From: Acidobacteriota bacterium
GTDB taxonomy: Bacteria; Acidobacteriota; Terriglobia; UBA7540
Assembly: GCA_021828225.1 (NCBI GenBank)
Contig: JAKASH010000025.1
Location: 1 to 13,641 of the forward strand
Direction of reading: 5' to 3'
DNA length: 13,641 bases
The notes below the pieces were generated by a model. The model was not told the DNA's origin, made no database searches, and saw only the letters and a list, made by a program, of their open reading frames with translations. The position numbers and the translations under genes are program-made. Positions 5,614 through 13,257 of this stretch are shown one piece after another; position 1 is the stretch's first letter, and each line of letters starts with the position of its first letter.

Positions 5614-6330
5614 CTAACTTTCGGAGTTCGTGAACTCAACATCATGGCCAGGGAAGATCCGTTTGCCCAGTGCCAGCACTTGCTCGCGGTCGCGTATAGA
5701 CTGTTCTCGATTCCGTGGAATCATGGTCAGGATGCGGGTGTCTTCCGATCGGCTCAGGCAGGCATCACCGGCCACAACAGTGGCGTGCGGCCCTTCCGGA
5801 ATGATCACGGAAATATGACCGGGGACATGGCCGGATGTTACGAGGACTTCAAGACCATCCGGCAACGAGTGAGACTCAAACCAGCGAAGTTGCGAAGGCG
5901 ACCCCAGCCGCTTCCGGTCCCACCAGCGCAGGGTGAACTTTCGCATCTGATGCATATGTTCAATCGCGTGGTTGTACTCAAGCGTTTCCGGATAATATTT
6001 CAGAACCAGCTTTTCCCACCTCTGGTCATCGGCAAGATCAGAGTAAAGTGAGCAGCACCAATCATAGGATTCCTGCGTGGCATAAATGACGCTGCTGGGA
6101 AACAGCGAATTGTTCAGGACATGGTCGATATGAAAATGGGTATTGATAACCGCTTCGATATCGGATGTTTTGAGACCGCGTTGCTGTAATGCCTCGACAA
6201 GCAGGTGCTCTTCATGTGGCATGCCGGTATCAACCACCCAATGGTGACTTCCGTTTGATAGCAGGACCGACGTGGCGCTGTGCCATCCGCCTGCCAACAG
6301 AGTTTCGGCTTTCCATTCTGGCTTTCTCAT
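5614..6330 (-). CDS. MBL-fold metallo-hydrolase
   Basis: A 238-residue metallo-beta-lactamase fold protein. The zinc-binding signature is THFHIDH (H65, H67, D69, H70), followed by TSGHVPGH (H168 and H172), the bridging Asp in VVAGDACLS (D189) and the last His in IFPGHD (H229). All expected ligands of a dinuclear centre are therefore present. The LVTSGHVPGHISV and AGDA patterns are those of the broad glyoxalase II/MBLAC1-like group of thioester, lactone or RNA hydrolases; the substrate cannot be read from the sequence. There is no signal peptide, so it is cytoplasmic. The ATG at 6330 is chosen over the GTG at 6336 because AAAGG then lies at normal distance. It is downstream of the ClC gene on the same strand after 165 bases and converges with the sugar reductase across an 86-base gap. 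Confidence 0.8.
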   Translation of the reverse strand: MRKPEWKAETLLAGGWHSATSVLLSNGSHHWVVDTGMPHEEHLLVEALQQRGLKTSDIEAVINTHFHIDHVLNNSLFPSSVIYATQESYDWCCSLYSDLADDQRWEKLVLKYYPETLEYNHAIEHMHQMRKFTLRWWDRKRLGSPSQLRWFESHSLPDGLEVLVTSGHVPGHISVIIPEGPHATVVAGDACLSRSEDTRILTMIPRNREQSIRDREQVLALGKRIFPGHDVEFTNSES

Positions 6331-6495
6331 TGTCACCCTTTGAATGGTTGATTCTATCAGGAAGATTTGTCAGCGAGGGCCACAAAGAGAGTTCGCAAAG
6401 TCGGAACACCTTGTGCGTGGAAAGGATCGTGGGGCCTCTCGACCTGTTGATTTCCAAGACTACGGCTGGCTGTGTCAGCCTGGCATCAGTGTTGG

Positions 6496-8280
6496 TCAGG
6501 GCTGCGACGAGCTCAGGTTGTGCTGGTGGTTGCCGGACTGAGAGGCGTGACTCAGCCGAGTTTCCAGTGCTCCCAGGATGTCCGTCTTAGTCAAAACCCC
6601 TTCCAATTTGGCGCCGTCAGAAGTAACCAGAAGGATATGCTGTCCCGTGTGCTTCCTTAAGAGCCGCAAGGCTTCCATTACATCACAGCCATCGGAAATC
6701 ATGGTTGCCTGCTCGAGAACCTCACGTACGGACGTTTGGGTCCATAAGCGAGGATCGATTTTCCCCAGGGACCAGAGCGAAACGACGCCGAGCACCTGTT
6801 GATCGTCATAAACGGGGAAGACGGTGTGGTGAGGGTTGCTTTGGGCGGCGTCTGCCAACACCTGCAGGGTGGACGAAGCCGGGATTGACAGGACCTGTTT
6901 CTGCATCACCTCGCGGACGGGAATGTAGCCCAGTTCCCGAATCCTCACTCCCTCATGCAGGCGTTGATCACCGGACGCCGAGGCTTCTCCGGAAACAGCG
7001 TAAGCGACGGCAGCGCCCACGAGAGCAGGAATGATATAGGCGTGGCCGCCGGTGGCTTCCGCCACAAACACAACCGCCGTCAGAGGAGTCTTATAACCTG
7101 CTGAAATAAAGGCAGCCATTCCGACCGCGGCATAAAGGTCTATCGAGGAACTGTGAACCACGGACTGGCTGAAAGCCGCTCCAAATGAGGCCCCGGTCAG
7201 GAACAGCGGCACAAACATGGCGCTGACCCCGCCGCTGCCGAGCGAAAAGAGCGTTGCGGCAAGCTTGAACACTCCAAACAAGGCGAGTTCAATTGCCGTA
7301 TGGCGCCCGAGAAGTATCTTGTCCACGGCTTCATAGTTGGGGCCGAGAGGAATCAGCGAACCCTTGAAGATGGAGACAAAGGCCAGACCGCATATGCCGG
7401 TAAAGAGGCCGCCTACGGCCAGCTTAACCCAGTGGGGAACCGGAAAGCGAACCGCAAACATTCGCGCGCGGCGATAGGTGATATCGAAGGCCATCGTGAT
7501 CAGGCCGCAGACGAGGCCGAGCATCGCGGACCAGAAAAGGTCCCGTCTCGAAAAGGAGGCCGCCCCTCCAAAGTCGAAGAGCGTCCGCGATCCTAGGAAT
7601 GAGATGAGGGTGGCATAGGCGACGACCGAGGCAATGAGGGAAGGAACAAGCGCCTCGTGAGCCAGATCGTCCTTGTACGGCATCTCGAGAGCGAACACGA
7701 GGCCGGTCAAAGGCGCACGAAAGACCGCGCCCATGCCCGCTGCCGCTCCGCTGATCAACATGATGCGCCGGTCGCGTGCGTCGAGACGAAAACGCTTGAG
7801 CCTGGTCCAGAGCCATGAGCCGATGGCGCCGCCTCCGTAAATACTCGGTCCTTCAAGCGCCGCACTGCCGCCAAACCCAACCGTCATGATCGCGGCGGCA
7901 AGCTTGGGAACGAAGGAGCGCATCTCAATGGCGCCGTCGCGCTCGTGGTAGGAACGGATGATCTCTTCGGTGGAGTGCTCGTTGGGGTCAGGAGTAAAGT
8001 GCTGCATAATGAGCCCGGTCAGCACAAATCCCACCAGCAACCCCGGAATGATGGCCCAATGATGGTGAAGAAAGTAGCCCAGCAGTGGCGGCCACAGCTT
8101 GTCCAGTATGATGACTGCAATCGCGGTAACAACCAGCCCCGTCAGAACTCCAATGATAGGCGCAACGAGCAACCACTTGTGGAGGTCGCGGGAATAAGTT
8201 GCCGCGAGGTCCTCATGGACCAGTGCCGCATACTTTCGGAGGCGCGGGTGTTTCACGATTTTTTGCTTGTGCTCAGACAT
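6496..8280 (-). CDS. ClC family chloride channel/antiporter with C-terminal CBS pair
   Basis: A 594-residue inner membrane ClC protein. Hydrophobic segments run from about 37 to 430. The gating-glutamate motif is GGSAALEGPS with E143 at the position of E148 in the E. coli exchanger. The proton-pathway glutamate appears kept as E199 in LVFALEM, which favours a Cl-/H+ antiporter over a channel. The third anion motif is LGSGGVSAMFVP (347-358), followed by SAGYKTPLTAVVFVAEATG (393-411), where family members more often have R than K. The usual GSGIP anion motif after the first helices is not recognisable; the site reads PNEHSTEEII (99-108). Residues 455-575 form two CBS domains (VREVMQKQVLSIPASSTLQV; and GVLTKTDILGALE at the end), likely binding an adenine nucleotide and gating transport. 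No strong ribosome binding site is seen before the ATG. Lies downstream of the marR-like gene. Confidence 0.88.
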   Translation of the reverse strand: MSEHKQKIVKHPRLRKYAALVHEDLAATYSRDLHKWLLVAPIIGVLTGLVVTAIAVIILDKLWPPLLGYFLHHHWAIIPGLLVGFVLTGLIMQHFTPDPNEHSTEEIIRSYHERDGAIEMRSFVPKLAAAIMTVGFGGSAALEGPSIYGGGAIGSWLWTRLKRFRLDARDRRIMLISGAAAGMGAVFRAPLTGLVFALEMPYKDDLAHEALVPSLIASVVAYATLISFLGSRTLFDFGGAASFSRRDLFWSAMLGLVCGLITMAFDITYRRARMFAVRFPVPHWVKLAVGGLFTGICGLAFVSIFKGSLIPLGPNYEAVDKILLGRHTAIELALFGVFKLAATLFSLGSGGVSAMFVPLFLTGASFGAAFSQSVVHSSSIDLYAAVGMAAFISAGYKTPLTAVVFVAEATGGHAYIIPALVGAAVAYAVSGEASASGDQRLHEGVRIRELGYIPVREVMQKQVLSIPASSTLQVLADAAQSNPHHTVFPVYDDQQVLGVVSLWSLGKIDPRLWTQTSVREVLEQATMISDGCDVMEALRLLRKHTGQHILLVTSDGAKLEGVLTKTDILGALETRLSHASQSGNHQHNLSSSQP

Positions 8281-8458
8281 TGGCGAAACACGATAGAGAC
8301 GAGGGATTCAGGTGCCGGTCGGGCGCCGTATTGTCCTTACAGGGAGCCGGAATGCACGCGGCAAACACGCCTTGCCGTCCGAAGGCAAAAAGTGCTGCAT
8401 CTCCGCGGGAAGCCAGGCCAGCTTCAGCCGCTTGTTCAGTTCGAATCCACACTATGGT

Positions 8459-8929
8459 TCATTGCCCTCCGGAGCAGATATTCTCCGAATTCTTCCCGGC
8501 CGTCACGGCGCGAGAACCGGAAGCATTCAGGATTCCTGATTGGAATCTCCTGACCTCTTTCTGGTGAAGTTCCGTCAGCTTGGCAAGTACCTTTTCGCCT
8601 TTGGGCAAAAGGTAAACTCGCACGACGCGGTGATCACCTGTGCTATGCTCTTTACGGATCAGCCCGCAGCGTTCCGCCCGCTGGACGAGTCCTACGACAG
8701 CGTTGTGGCGTTCCTGCAGAAATTCGGCTAGCTCGGTGATCGTTGCCCATCCTCGGCCGGTAAACCCTGCAATGCCCAGGAGTAGTTGGTGCTGTTGTGG
8801 AGTCAGGCCATTGGCCCGGACGGTGCTTTCGCTGAAGCGCAGAAATTTCCGGAGTTGGTAACGGAAATCCGCAAGCTGGCGTAGGCTTGGAAGCCCGGGA
8901 GACTGTGGCGGTGCGGTCAAACGTTTCAT
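8459..8929 (-). CDS. MarR family transcriptional regulator
   Basis: A 156-residue dimeric winged-helix repressor. After a helical N-terminus (LRQLADFRYQLRKFLRFSES), the DNA-binding core runs from about 43 to 115: LTPQQHQLLLGIAGF, then ITELAEFLQERHNAVVGLVQ as the recognition region, then the wing CGLIRKEHSTGDHRVVRVYL with the typical D-x-R of MarR proteins. A dimerisation helix (PKGEKVLAKLTELHQKEVRR) follows. The C-terminal 30 residues are poorly conserved in type. No ribosome binding site precedes the ATG (GACCCC), and a likely -10 (TACAAT, 8942 to 8937) sits so close that the mRNA may be leaderless. The operator-like palindromes overlap this promoter, so autorepression is expected. The ClC gene lies 178 bases downstream on the same strand and may be a target. 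The ligand is unknown. Confidence 0.85.
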   Translation of the reverse strand: MKRLTAPPQSPGLPSLRQLADFRYQLRKFLRFSESTVRANGLTPQQHQLLLGIAGFTGRGWATITELAEFLQERHNAVVGLVQRAERCGLIRKEHSTGDHRVVRVYLLPKGEKVLAKLTELHQKEVRRFQSGILNASGSRAVTAGKNSENICSGGQ

Positions 8930-8936
8930 GGGGTCA

Positions 8937-8963
8937 ATTGTATCACAATGTGATGTATTGTGA
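8937..8963. promoter_or_regulatory. Overlapping palindromes at the marR promoter, probable MarR operator
   Basis: ATCACA-A-TGTGAT at 8942-8954 is a perfect palindrome around a central base. It overlaps a second perfect inverted repeat, TCACAAT-N7-ATTGTGA at 8943-8963. Both cover the minus-strand -10 TACAAT (8942 to 8937) and its upstream spacer. This size and placement are usual for MarR family operators, which are often autoregulatory. The site lies 46 bases before the -35 of the rplM promoter. Confidence 0.55.
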
Positions 8964-9008
8964 GTACATCGGAAACTTTGCTGCGTTCGTTTGTGGAAAA
9001 CAGGATTG

Positions 9009-9038
9009 TTGACAAAAACTGTAGCGCTGGGTGATCAT
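9009..9038 (+). promoter_or_regulatory. Predicted promoter of the rplM operon
   Basis: A perfect -35 TTGACA at 9009-9014 is followed after 18 bases by GATCAT at 9033-9038 (4 of 6 to TATAAT). Transcription would start near 9045. The short leader has GTTCA (9045-9049) able to pair with TGAAC (9057-9061) and a direct repeat CATAGG at 9036-9041 and 9061-9066; a role in autogenous control is only a possibility. Confidence 0.55.
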
Positions 9039-9069
9039 AGGAAGGTTCACCCCTTTTGAACATAGGGAT

Positions 9070-9510
9070 ATGAGAGTGGATACATACTTATTTAAAAAAG
9101 AACGAGGGAAAATACGCTGGCACGTTGTTGATGCCGAAGGCGCTGTCCTGGGAAGACTGGCTGCCCGCACAGCGCGGGTCTTGATCGGAAAAGATTCCCC
9201 GGATTGGACGCCGTTTTCGGATCATCGTGAGGGCATTATTGTTATTAACGCGGAAAAAGTTCGTTTGACCGGAAGAAAGCTTGAGCAGAAGTTATACCGG
9301 CACTACACCGGATATCCGGGAGGGCTGAAAGAAATTTCCGCTCGGCATCTGCTGGAAACCAAGCCGGAAGAAATGGTGCGCCAGGCGATTCTTGGAATGC
9401 TGCCCAAGTCCCGTTTGGGAAGCCGGTTGGCGACACGGCTGAAGGTTTATGCTGGCGCAAGGCATCCGCATCAGGCACAAAATCCTGCGCCGGTTCAGTT
9501 GGCGGTCTAG
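9070..9510 (+). CDS. rplM: 50S ribosomal protein L13
   Basis: A 146-residue L13, close to the 142 of E. coli. It is an early-assembling large-subunit protein that binds 23S rRNA. Recognisable blocks are RWHVVDAEGAVLGRLAARTA near the N-terminus, FSDHREGIIVINAEKVRLTG, KLYRHYTGYPGGLKE and the signature MLPKSRLGSRLATRLKVYAG followed by HPHQAQNP. The ATG at 9070 fits the family start (MRVDTYLFKKE). The upstream AGGG is only a moderate ribosome binding site and is close to the ATG, while the in-frame GTG at 9031 would lie within the promoter. First gene of the translation cluster, 40 bases before rpsI. Confidence 0.97.
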   Translation: MRVDTYLFKKERGKIRWHVVDAEGAVLGRLAARTARVLIGKDSPDWTPFSDHREGIIVINAEKVRLTGRKLEQKLYRHYTGYPGGLKEISARHLLETKPEEMVRQAILGMLPKSRLGSRLATRLKVYAGARHPHQAQNPAPVQLAV

Positions 9511-9550
9511 AACGGTTGGGACGTGAAGAGCTTTTTCCTAAGGAGTCGTT

Positions 9551-9946
9551 GTGGTTGAGTCAAGTCAATTTTGGGGTACCGGTCGAAGGAAGACTTCTGT
9601 GGCGCGGGTGAAGCTTGAACCTGGCACGGGGAGGATTCTTGTCAATCACAAGCCTTTTGATCAGTATTTCCCCTCCGAGGTGTTGCGCGCCGAAGTCCGG
9701 CAGCCGCTGGCTTTTACGGAAAACGAAGGTAAGTTTGACGTTGTGGTGAATGCCCGGGGTGGTGGAATCCATAGTCAGGCGGGGGCCGTCAGGCTGGGCA
9801 TTGCCCGTGCGTTGGTCCTTTATAACCCCGAGTTGCGTCCTCGCTTGCGACAAGGCGACTTCCTCACTCGCGACCCTCGTGCCAAAGAAAGAAAGAAGTA
9901 TGGCCAGAAGGGTGCCCGCAAGCGGTTCCAGTTCTCGAAGAGGTAA
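9551..9946 (+). CDS. rpsI: 30S ribosomal protein S9
   Basis: A 131-residue S9 with a GTG start preceded by AAGGAG at six bases; no ATG alternative fits the conserved N-terminus. Motifs are [19 protein letters not shown] at about 9-27, the S9 signature [19 protein letters not shown] at about 70-88, and the basic tail [17 protein letters not shown]. The terminal SKR of S9 reaches the P-site tRNA in the 30S subunit. The rplM-rpsI pair is conserved across bacteria and is expected to be cotranscribed. Confidence 0.97.
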   Translation: MVESSQFWGTGRRKTSVARVKLEPGTGRILVNHKPFDQYFPSEVLRAEVRQPLAFTENEGKFDVVVNARGGGIHSQAGAVRLGIARALVLYNPELRPRLRQGDFLTRDPRAKERKKYGQKGARKRFQFSKR

Positions 9947-9967
9947 AATAGAGATTGACAGGCGTTA

Positions 9968-10008
9968 GGCGTCTGGGCCCGAGCACGGGGTTCGAGCCGG
10001 AGGACGCC
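9968..10008 (+). promoter_or_regulatory. Structured leader before rpsB
   Basis: GGCGTC (9968-9973) pairs with GACGCC (10003-10008), enclosing a perfect apical hairpin CCCG-AGCA-CGGG (9978-9989). It stands between the rpsI stop and the rpsB ribosome binding site. S2 commonly controls its own operon through an mRNA leader, and this could be such a site; that is inference. No promoter was recognised in this gap. Confidence 0.4.
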
Positions 10009-10034
10009 CCTGAATTCTTGGTGTTGGAGGAGAT

Positions 10035-11057
10035 TTGTCGAATATTACTATGAAAGAGTTCTTGGAGGCCGGTGTTCACTTCGGCCACCAGACGCGCCGG
10101 TGGAACCCCAAGATGAAAGAGTATATCTATGGGGAACGGAACGGCATTTACATCATCGATCTCCAGAAGACCCTCAAACTTTTCAAAGAGGCAACGAAGT
10201 TTCTTGCCGACCTGGCCCGGGAAGGCAGGGTTGTTCTGTTTGTAGGAACCAAGCGCCAGGCGCAGGAAGCGATTGCCGAAGAGGCTCAGCGATGCCAGAT
10301 GTTTTACATTAATCATCGCTGGCTGGGAGGATTGCTCACAAATCATACCACTATCCAAAAGTCGATCCAGCGATTGCGTGAACTGGAGGAGATGAGCAGG
10401 GACGGAAGGTATGATTTGCTGACCAAGAAGGAAGTCCAGAGACTTGAGCGGGAGCGCAAGCACCTGGACCAGAACCTGGCGGGCATTAAGGAAATGCCGG
10501 GGTTGCCGGACGCGCTGTTTGTGGTCGATTCGAACAAAGAGGAAATTGCAGTGCTCGAGGCCCGGAAGCTGGGGATCCCCGTTGTGGGAATCGTTGACAC
10601 CAACTGCAATCCAGACCTGGTCAACTATGTGATTCCGGGAAACGACGATGCGCTGCGCGCAATTCGTTTGTTCACCTCGCGGGTCGCGGATGCCATCCTG
10701 GAAGGACGGCAGCAGGCGCTCGAAAAGCAAATGGAAGAGGAAAAGATTGCGGCCGAGAAGGCTGCTGAGGAGCTCGAAGCTCGACGGCAGGCAGAGGCCA
10801 TCGCGGCGGGTGAGATGGTCATTGGAGAGACTGAAGTGGCCTTTGACATCGCCGAAGACGATTACGAGAAATACATGAAGCTGGAAGAGGAACAGGCCGA
10901 ACAAGGGGTCTTGCGGCCCGCGGAAACCAAAGAAGAGGACTCCGAAGGGCGTGCCAAGGCTGCTAAGAAACGGCAGCGATTCCCGGGTAAAACTCGCGGC
11001 CGGCATGGTGAAGAGGGTCCGGGAGATTCGCTCGGCTTTGATGATGCCGGAAGGTAA
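10035..11057 (+). CDS. rpsB: 30S ribosomal protein S2 with long C-terminal extension
   Basis: A 340-residue S2, where most bacteria have 230-260. The core to about residue 228 is typical: [86 protein letters not shown] and [15 protein letters not shown]. Residues 229-290 form a Glu/Ala/Lys-rich, probably coiled-coil helix, and residues 291-340 a charged, low-complexity tail. The TTG at 10035 is taken as start because GGAGG lies five bases upstream and S2 proteins usually have a few residues (xNITM) before MKE; the ATG at 10050 would leave the ribosome binding site 19 bases away. S2 sits at the head-body junction of the 30S subunit and is needed for S1 binding. The tail frame has no independent support, so a late frameshift cannot be excluded. 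Confidence 0.96.
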   Translation: MSNITMKEFLEAGVHFGHQTRRWNPKMKEYIYGERNGIYIIDLQKTLKLFKEATKFLADLAREGRVVLFVGTKRQAQEAIAEEAQRCQMFYINHRWLGGLLTNHTTIQKSIQRLRELEEMSRDGRYDLLTKKEVQRLERERKHLDQNLAGIKEMPGLPDALFVVDSNKEEIAVLEARKLGIPVVGIVDTNCNPDLVNYVIPGNDDALRAIRLFTSRVADAILEGRQQALEKQMEEEKIAAEKAAEELEARRQAEAIAAGEMVIGETEVAFDIAEDDYEKYMKLEEEQAEQGVLRPAETKEEDSEGRAKAAKKRQRFPGKTRGRHGEEGPGDSLGFDDAGR

Positions 11058-11083
11058 ATAGGGACTAAGAAGATGAGGCGGCG

Positions 11084-11120
11084 AAGGGTAGGCAGGCTCG
11101 GTCGCTCTGCCTACCTTTTT
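11084..11120 (+). terminator. Intrinsic terminator/attenuator between rpsB and tsf
   Basis: GGTAGGCAG (11087-11095) pairs perfectly with CTGCCTACC (11107-11115) around an 11-base loop and is followed directly by TTTTT (11116-11120); AAG at 11084-11086 can extend the stem into the T-run. This is a textbook intrinsic terminator. Since tsf starts only 26 bases after it, it probably acts as a partial terminator that lowers tsf-pyrH-frr relative to rpsB. Confidence 0.85.
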
Positions 11121-11145
11121 CGTGTCTGGAGGGCGAGAGAGCAGA

Positions 11146-11781
11146 ATGGCGGTTTCATTAGAGTTGGTTAAGAAGTTAAGAGAAATGAGTGGCGCTCCCA
11201 TGATGGAGTGCAAGAAGGCCCTGGACGAAGCAGGTGGTGATCTCGATCAGGCGTTTACGGTCTTGCGCAAGCGTGGCCAGGCTGCTGCGGCAAAGAAAGC
11301 TAGCCGCAGTGCGACGGAAGGTTCCATCGGTTCCTACATCCACGCTGGAGGAAAGATCGGGGTGATTGTCGAGGTTAACTGCGAGTCCGATTTTGTGGCT
11401 CGCAACCAGGAATTCCAACAGTTAGTGCATGATTTGGCGATGCAGATTTGTGCGACGGACCCGCGCTTTATTCGCCGCGAGGATGTGACCCCGGAGGTTC
11501 TTGATCGCGAGCGGGAAGTCGTGCGCGCACAGACGGCAGGCAGCAGTAAGCCCACGGATGTTGTGGACCGCATTGTTGAAGGAAAGCTGCGGAAATTCTT
11601 CGAAGAAAACTGCCTTTACGAGCAGCACTTTATCAAGGACGGTTCAGGGAATGTGACGGTTGGCGAGTTGATCGCTTCCAGAATTGCCAAGTTCGGAGAA
11701 AATATCGTGGTTCGTCGTTTTTCTCGCTTCAAGGTGGGGGAATCGGCGGGCGAGGCTGGCAGGGATGTGTCTTCAAATTGA
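11146..11781 (+). CDS. tsf: Elongation factor Ts, short form
   Basis: EF-Ts is the guanine nucleotide exchange factor that regenerates EF-Tu-GTP. The 211 residues include the N-terminal UBA-like domain (LVKKLREMSGAPMMECKKAL, then AGGDLDQAFTVLRKRG) and the exchange motif VNCESDFVARN, where D82 and F83 match the Asp-Phe pair that displaces Mg2+ from EF-Tu. The protein is much shorter than the 283 residues of E. coli and resembles the compact type seen in Thermus, keeping one core subdomain and ending at FGENIVVRRFSRFKVGE. The ATG at 11146 fits the family start (MAVSLELVKKLR); GGAGG lies 13 bases upstream, a longer gap than usual. It lies behind an intrinsic terminator. Confidence 0.96.
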   Translation: MAVSLELVKKLREMSGAPMMECKKALDEAGGDLDQAFTVLRKRGQAAAAKKASRSATEGSIGSYIHAGGKIGVIVEVNCESDFVARNQEFQQLVHDLAMQICATDPRFIRREDVTPEVLDREREVVRAQTAGSSKPTDVVDRIVEGKLRKFFEENCLYEQHFIKDGSGNVTVGELIASRIAKFGENIVVRRFSRFKVGESAGEAGRDVSSN

Positions 11782-11820
11782 GAGCGAGTCGGAAAATGGG
11801 GCAAAGGGTAGCGGTAGACG

Positions 11821-12537
11821 ATGAGTGAACCTGCCTTTCAACGCATTCTTCTCAAGCTGAGCGGGGAAGCGCTCATGGGAACCCGGGGGTTTGGAGTGGA
11901 CCCCATGGTTGCGGCCCGTATTGCTTCTGAAGTGCATGAAATCCAGGAGATGGGTGTTCAGGTCGCAATTGTCGTGGGAGGTGGAAACTTCATCCGCGGA
12001 GTGGCGGCCTCGCAGCATGGAATTGATCGTGTGGTCGCCGACCACATGGGGATGCTGGCAACGATTATCAACGCCCTGGCCCTGCAGGATGCTCTTGAGA
12101 AGGCGGGTTCTATTACGCGAGTCGTGACGGCACTGGAAATCCGCGAAATTGCTGAGCCGTTTATTCGTCGCCGCGCCATCCGGCATCTTGAAAAAGGGCG
12201 CGTCGTAGTCCTGGCGGCAGGAACCGGAAATCCTTATTTTTCGACCGATACCGCTGCAGCTTTGCGAGCTATGGAAATTAAAGCTGATGTGATCCTTAAG
12301 GCTACCAAGGTGAATGGCGTGTACGACGCCGATCCTGCAAAGGTGGCTGACGCCAAGATGATCACAAGGATCAACTATCTTGATGTGCTGTCGCGGGGAC
12401 TTGCGGTAATGGATACCACGGCGATTTCACTCTGCATGGACAACAACTTGCCGATCATTGTTTTCAATCTGACTGTACCGGGCAATTTGAAGCGGGTCGT
12501 GTTGGGCGAAAAGGTGGGCTCGCTTGTGGCGGCTTAG
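11821..12537 (+). CDS. pyrH: UMP kinase (uridylate kinase)
   Basis: A 238-residue bacterial UMP kinase of the amino acid kinase fold, making UDP from UMP and ATP as a homohexamer. Visible motifs are the phosphate-binding [11 protein letters not shown] (8-18), [10 protein letters not shown] (51-60), the UMP-binding [17 protein letters not shown] (134-150), and the ATP-site [12 protein letters not shown] (161-172). [22 protein letters not shown] near the C-terminus is also typical. Length equals the usual family size. Placement between tsf and frr is conserved in very many bacteria. The ribosome binding site is weak (AAAGGG about 12 bases upstream). Confidence 0.97.
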   Translation: MSEPAFQRILLKLSGEALMGTRGFGVDPMVAARIASEVHEIQEMGVQVAIVVGGGNFIRGVAASQHGIDRVVADHMGMLATIINALALQDALEKAGSITRVVTALEIREIAEPFIRRRAIRHLEKGRVVVLAAGTGNPYFSTDTAAALRAMEIKADVILKATKVNGVYDADPAKVADAKMITRINYLDVLSRGLAVMDTTAISLCMDNNLPIIVFNLTVPGNLKRVVLGEKVGSLVAA

Positions 12538-12560
12538 GGTATAGTCGCGAAGGTTTTCCC

Positions 12561-13121
12561 ATGATCAATGAAACGACGGCGAACTCGAAAGCTCGGATGG
12601 TGAAGGCGCTGGAGGATTTGCGGCAGGAGTTATCGACGCTCCGCACCGGGCGAGCGTCGGTGGGAATCTTTGATCATCTTCGGGTCGATTACTACGGCGT
12701 TCCAACGCCTCTGAATCAGGTGGCGACGTTGGGAGCTCCCGAGCCGAACCTGGTGACCGTGCAGCCGTGGGATCCAACTTTGCTGCCGGTGCTCGAAAAG
12801 GCGATCCGGTCTTCTGATCTGGGGCTGAATCCGATGAATGACGGCAAGATCCTTCGCGTGCCGATTCCCCCGCTTACAGAGGAAAGACGCAAGGACCTGG
12901 TCAAGCACGTCCATAAGGTCCTTGAGAACCATCGCACTGCTGTCCGGAATATCCGCCGCGATGCGAATGAAGAATTAAAACGACTGCTGAAGGACAAAAA
13001 GATATCCGAAGACGACGAAAGGCGCGGATTGGAAAGCATCCAGAAACTTACGGATGAGTTCATGCAGAAGCTTGATGAACAAGGCAAGAGCAAAGAGTCA
13101 GAGATTTTGGGTGGACATTGA
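12561..13121 (+). CDS. frr: Ribosome recycling factor
   Basis: A 186-residue RRF, the family's normal length. It splits post-termination ribosomes together with EF-G. The two-domain layout is visible: helix I (MVKALEDLRQELSTLRTGRA), the beta domain from about 33 to 105 (FDHLRVDYYGVPTPLNQVAT, PWDPTLLPVLEKAI, NDGKILRVPIPPLTEERR) and the long C-terminal helices (HKVLENHRTAVRNIRRDANE, KISEDDERRGLESIQKLTDE). R28 and R31 in LRTGRA are in the conserved position. Starts 23 bases after the pyrH stop, with GAAGG upstream, and is probably the last gene of this operon. Confidence 0.97.
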   Translation: MINETTANSKARMVKALEDLRQELSTLRTGRASVGIFDHLRVDYYGVPTPLNQVATLGAPEPNLVTVQPWDPTLLPVLEKAIRSSDLGLNPMNDGKILRVPIPPLTEERRKDLVKHVHKVLENHRTAVRNIRRDANEELKRLLKDKKISEDDERRGLESIQKLTDEFMQKLDEQGKSKESEILGGH

Positions 13122-13142
13122 TAAGTTCGTTTCGTCGAAATC

Positions 13143-13171
13143 TTGACACCTTTGTGGCGGTTTGGTAAAGT
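13143..13171 (+). promoter_or_regulatory. Predicted promoter of rpsL
   Basis: A perfect -35 TTGACA (13143-13148) is followed, after exactly 17 bases, by TAAAGT (13166-13171; 4 of 6 to TATAAT). Transcription would start near 13178, leaving an 80-base leader. This separates rpsL and what follows from the frr operon. Confidence 0.65.
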
Positions 13172-13257
13172 TAGAAAGTTTGATTGTAAGTTGAATTTAC
13201 TTAAGGTGTGGAGGGTCGCAGGAGGGAATTGCGAGGCCGCCACGCGGAGACGAAGGG

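Noticed and set aside
9987..9998. GGGGTTCGAGCC resembling the T-arm of a tRNA
   Set aside because: No acceptor stem, anticodon arm or CCA end can be built around it; it is part of the rpsB leader fold.
9864..11213. A 449-codon open frame on the minus strand
   Set aside because: It is antisense to rpsI, rpsB and the start of tsf, whose products are unmistakable; the frame stays open by codon bias of the sense strand, and its product resembles no known protein.
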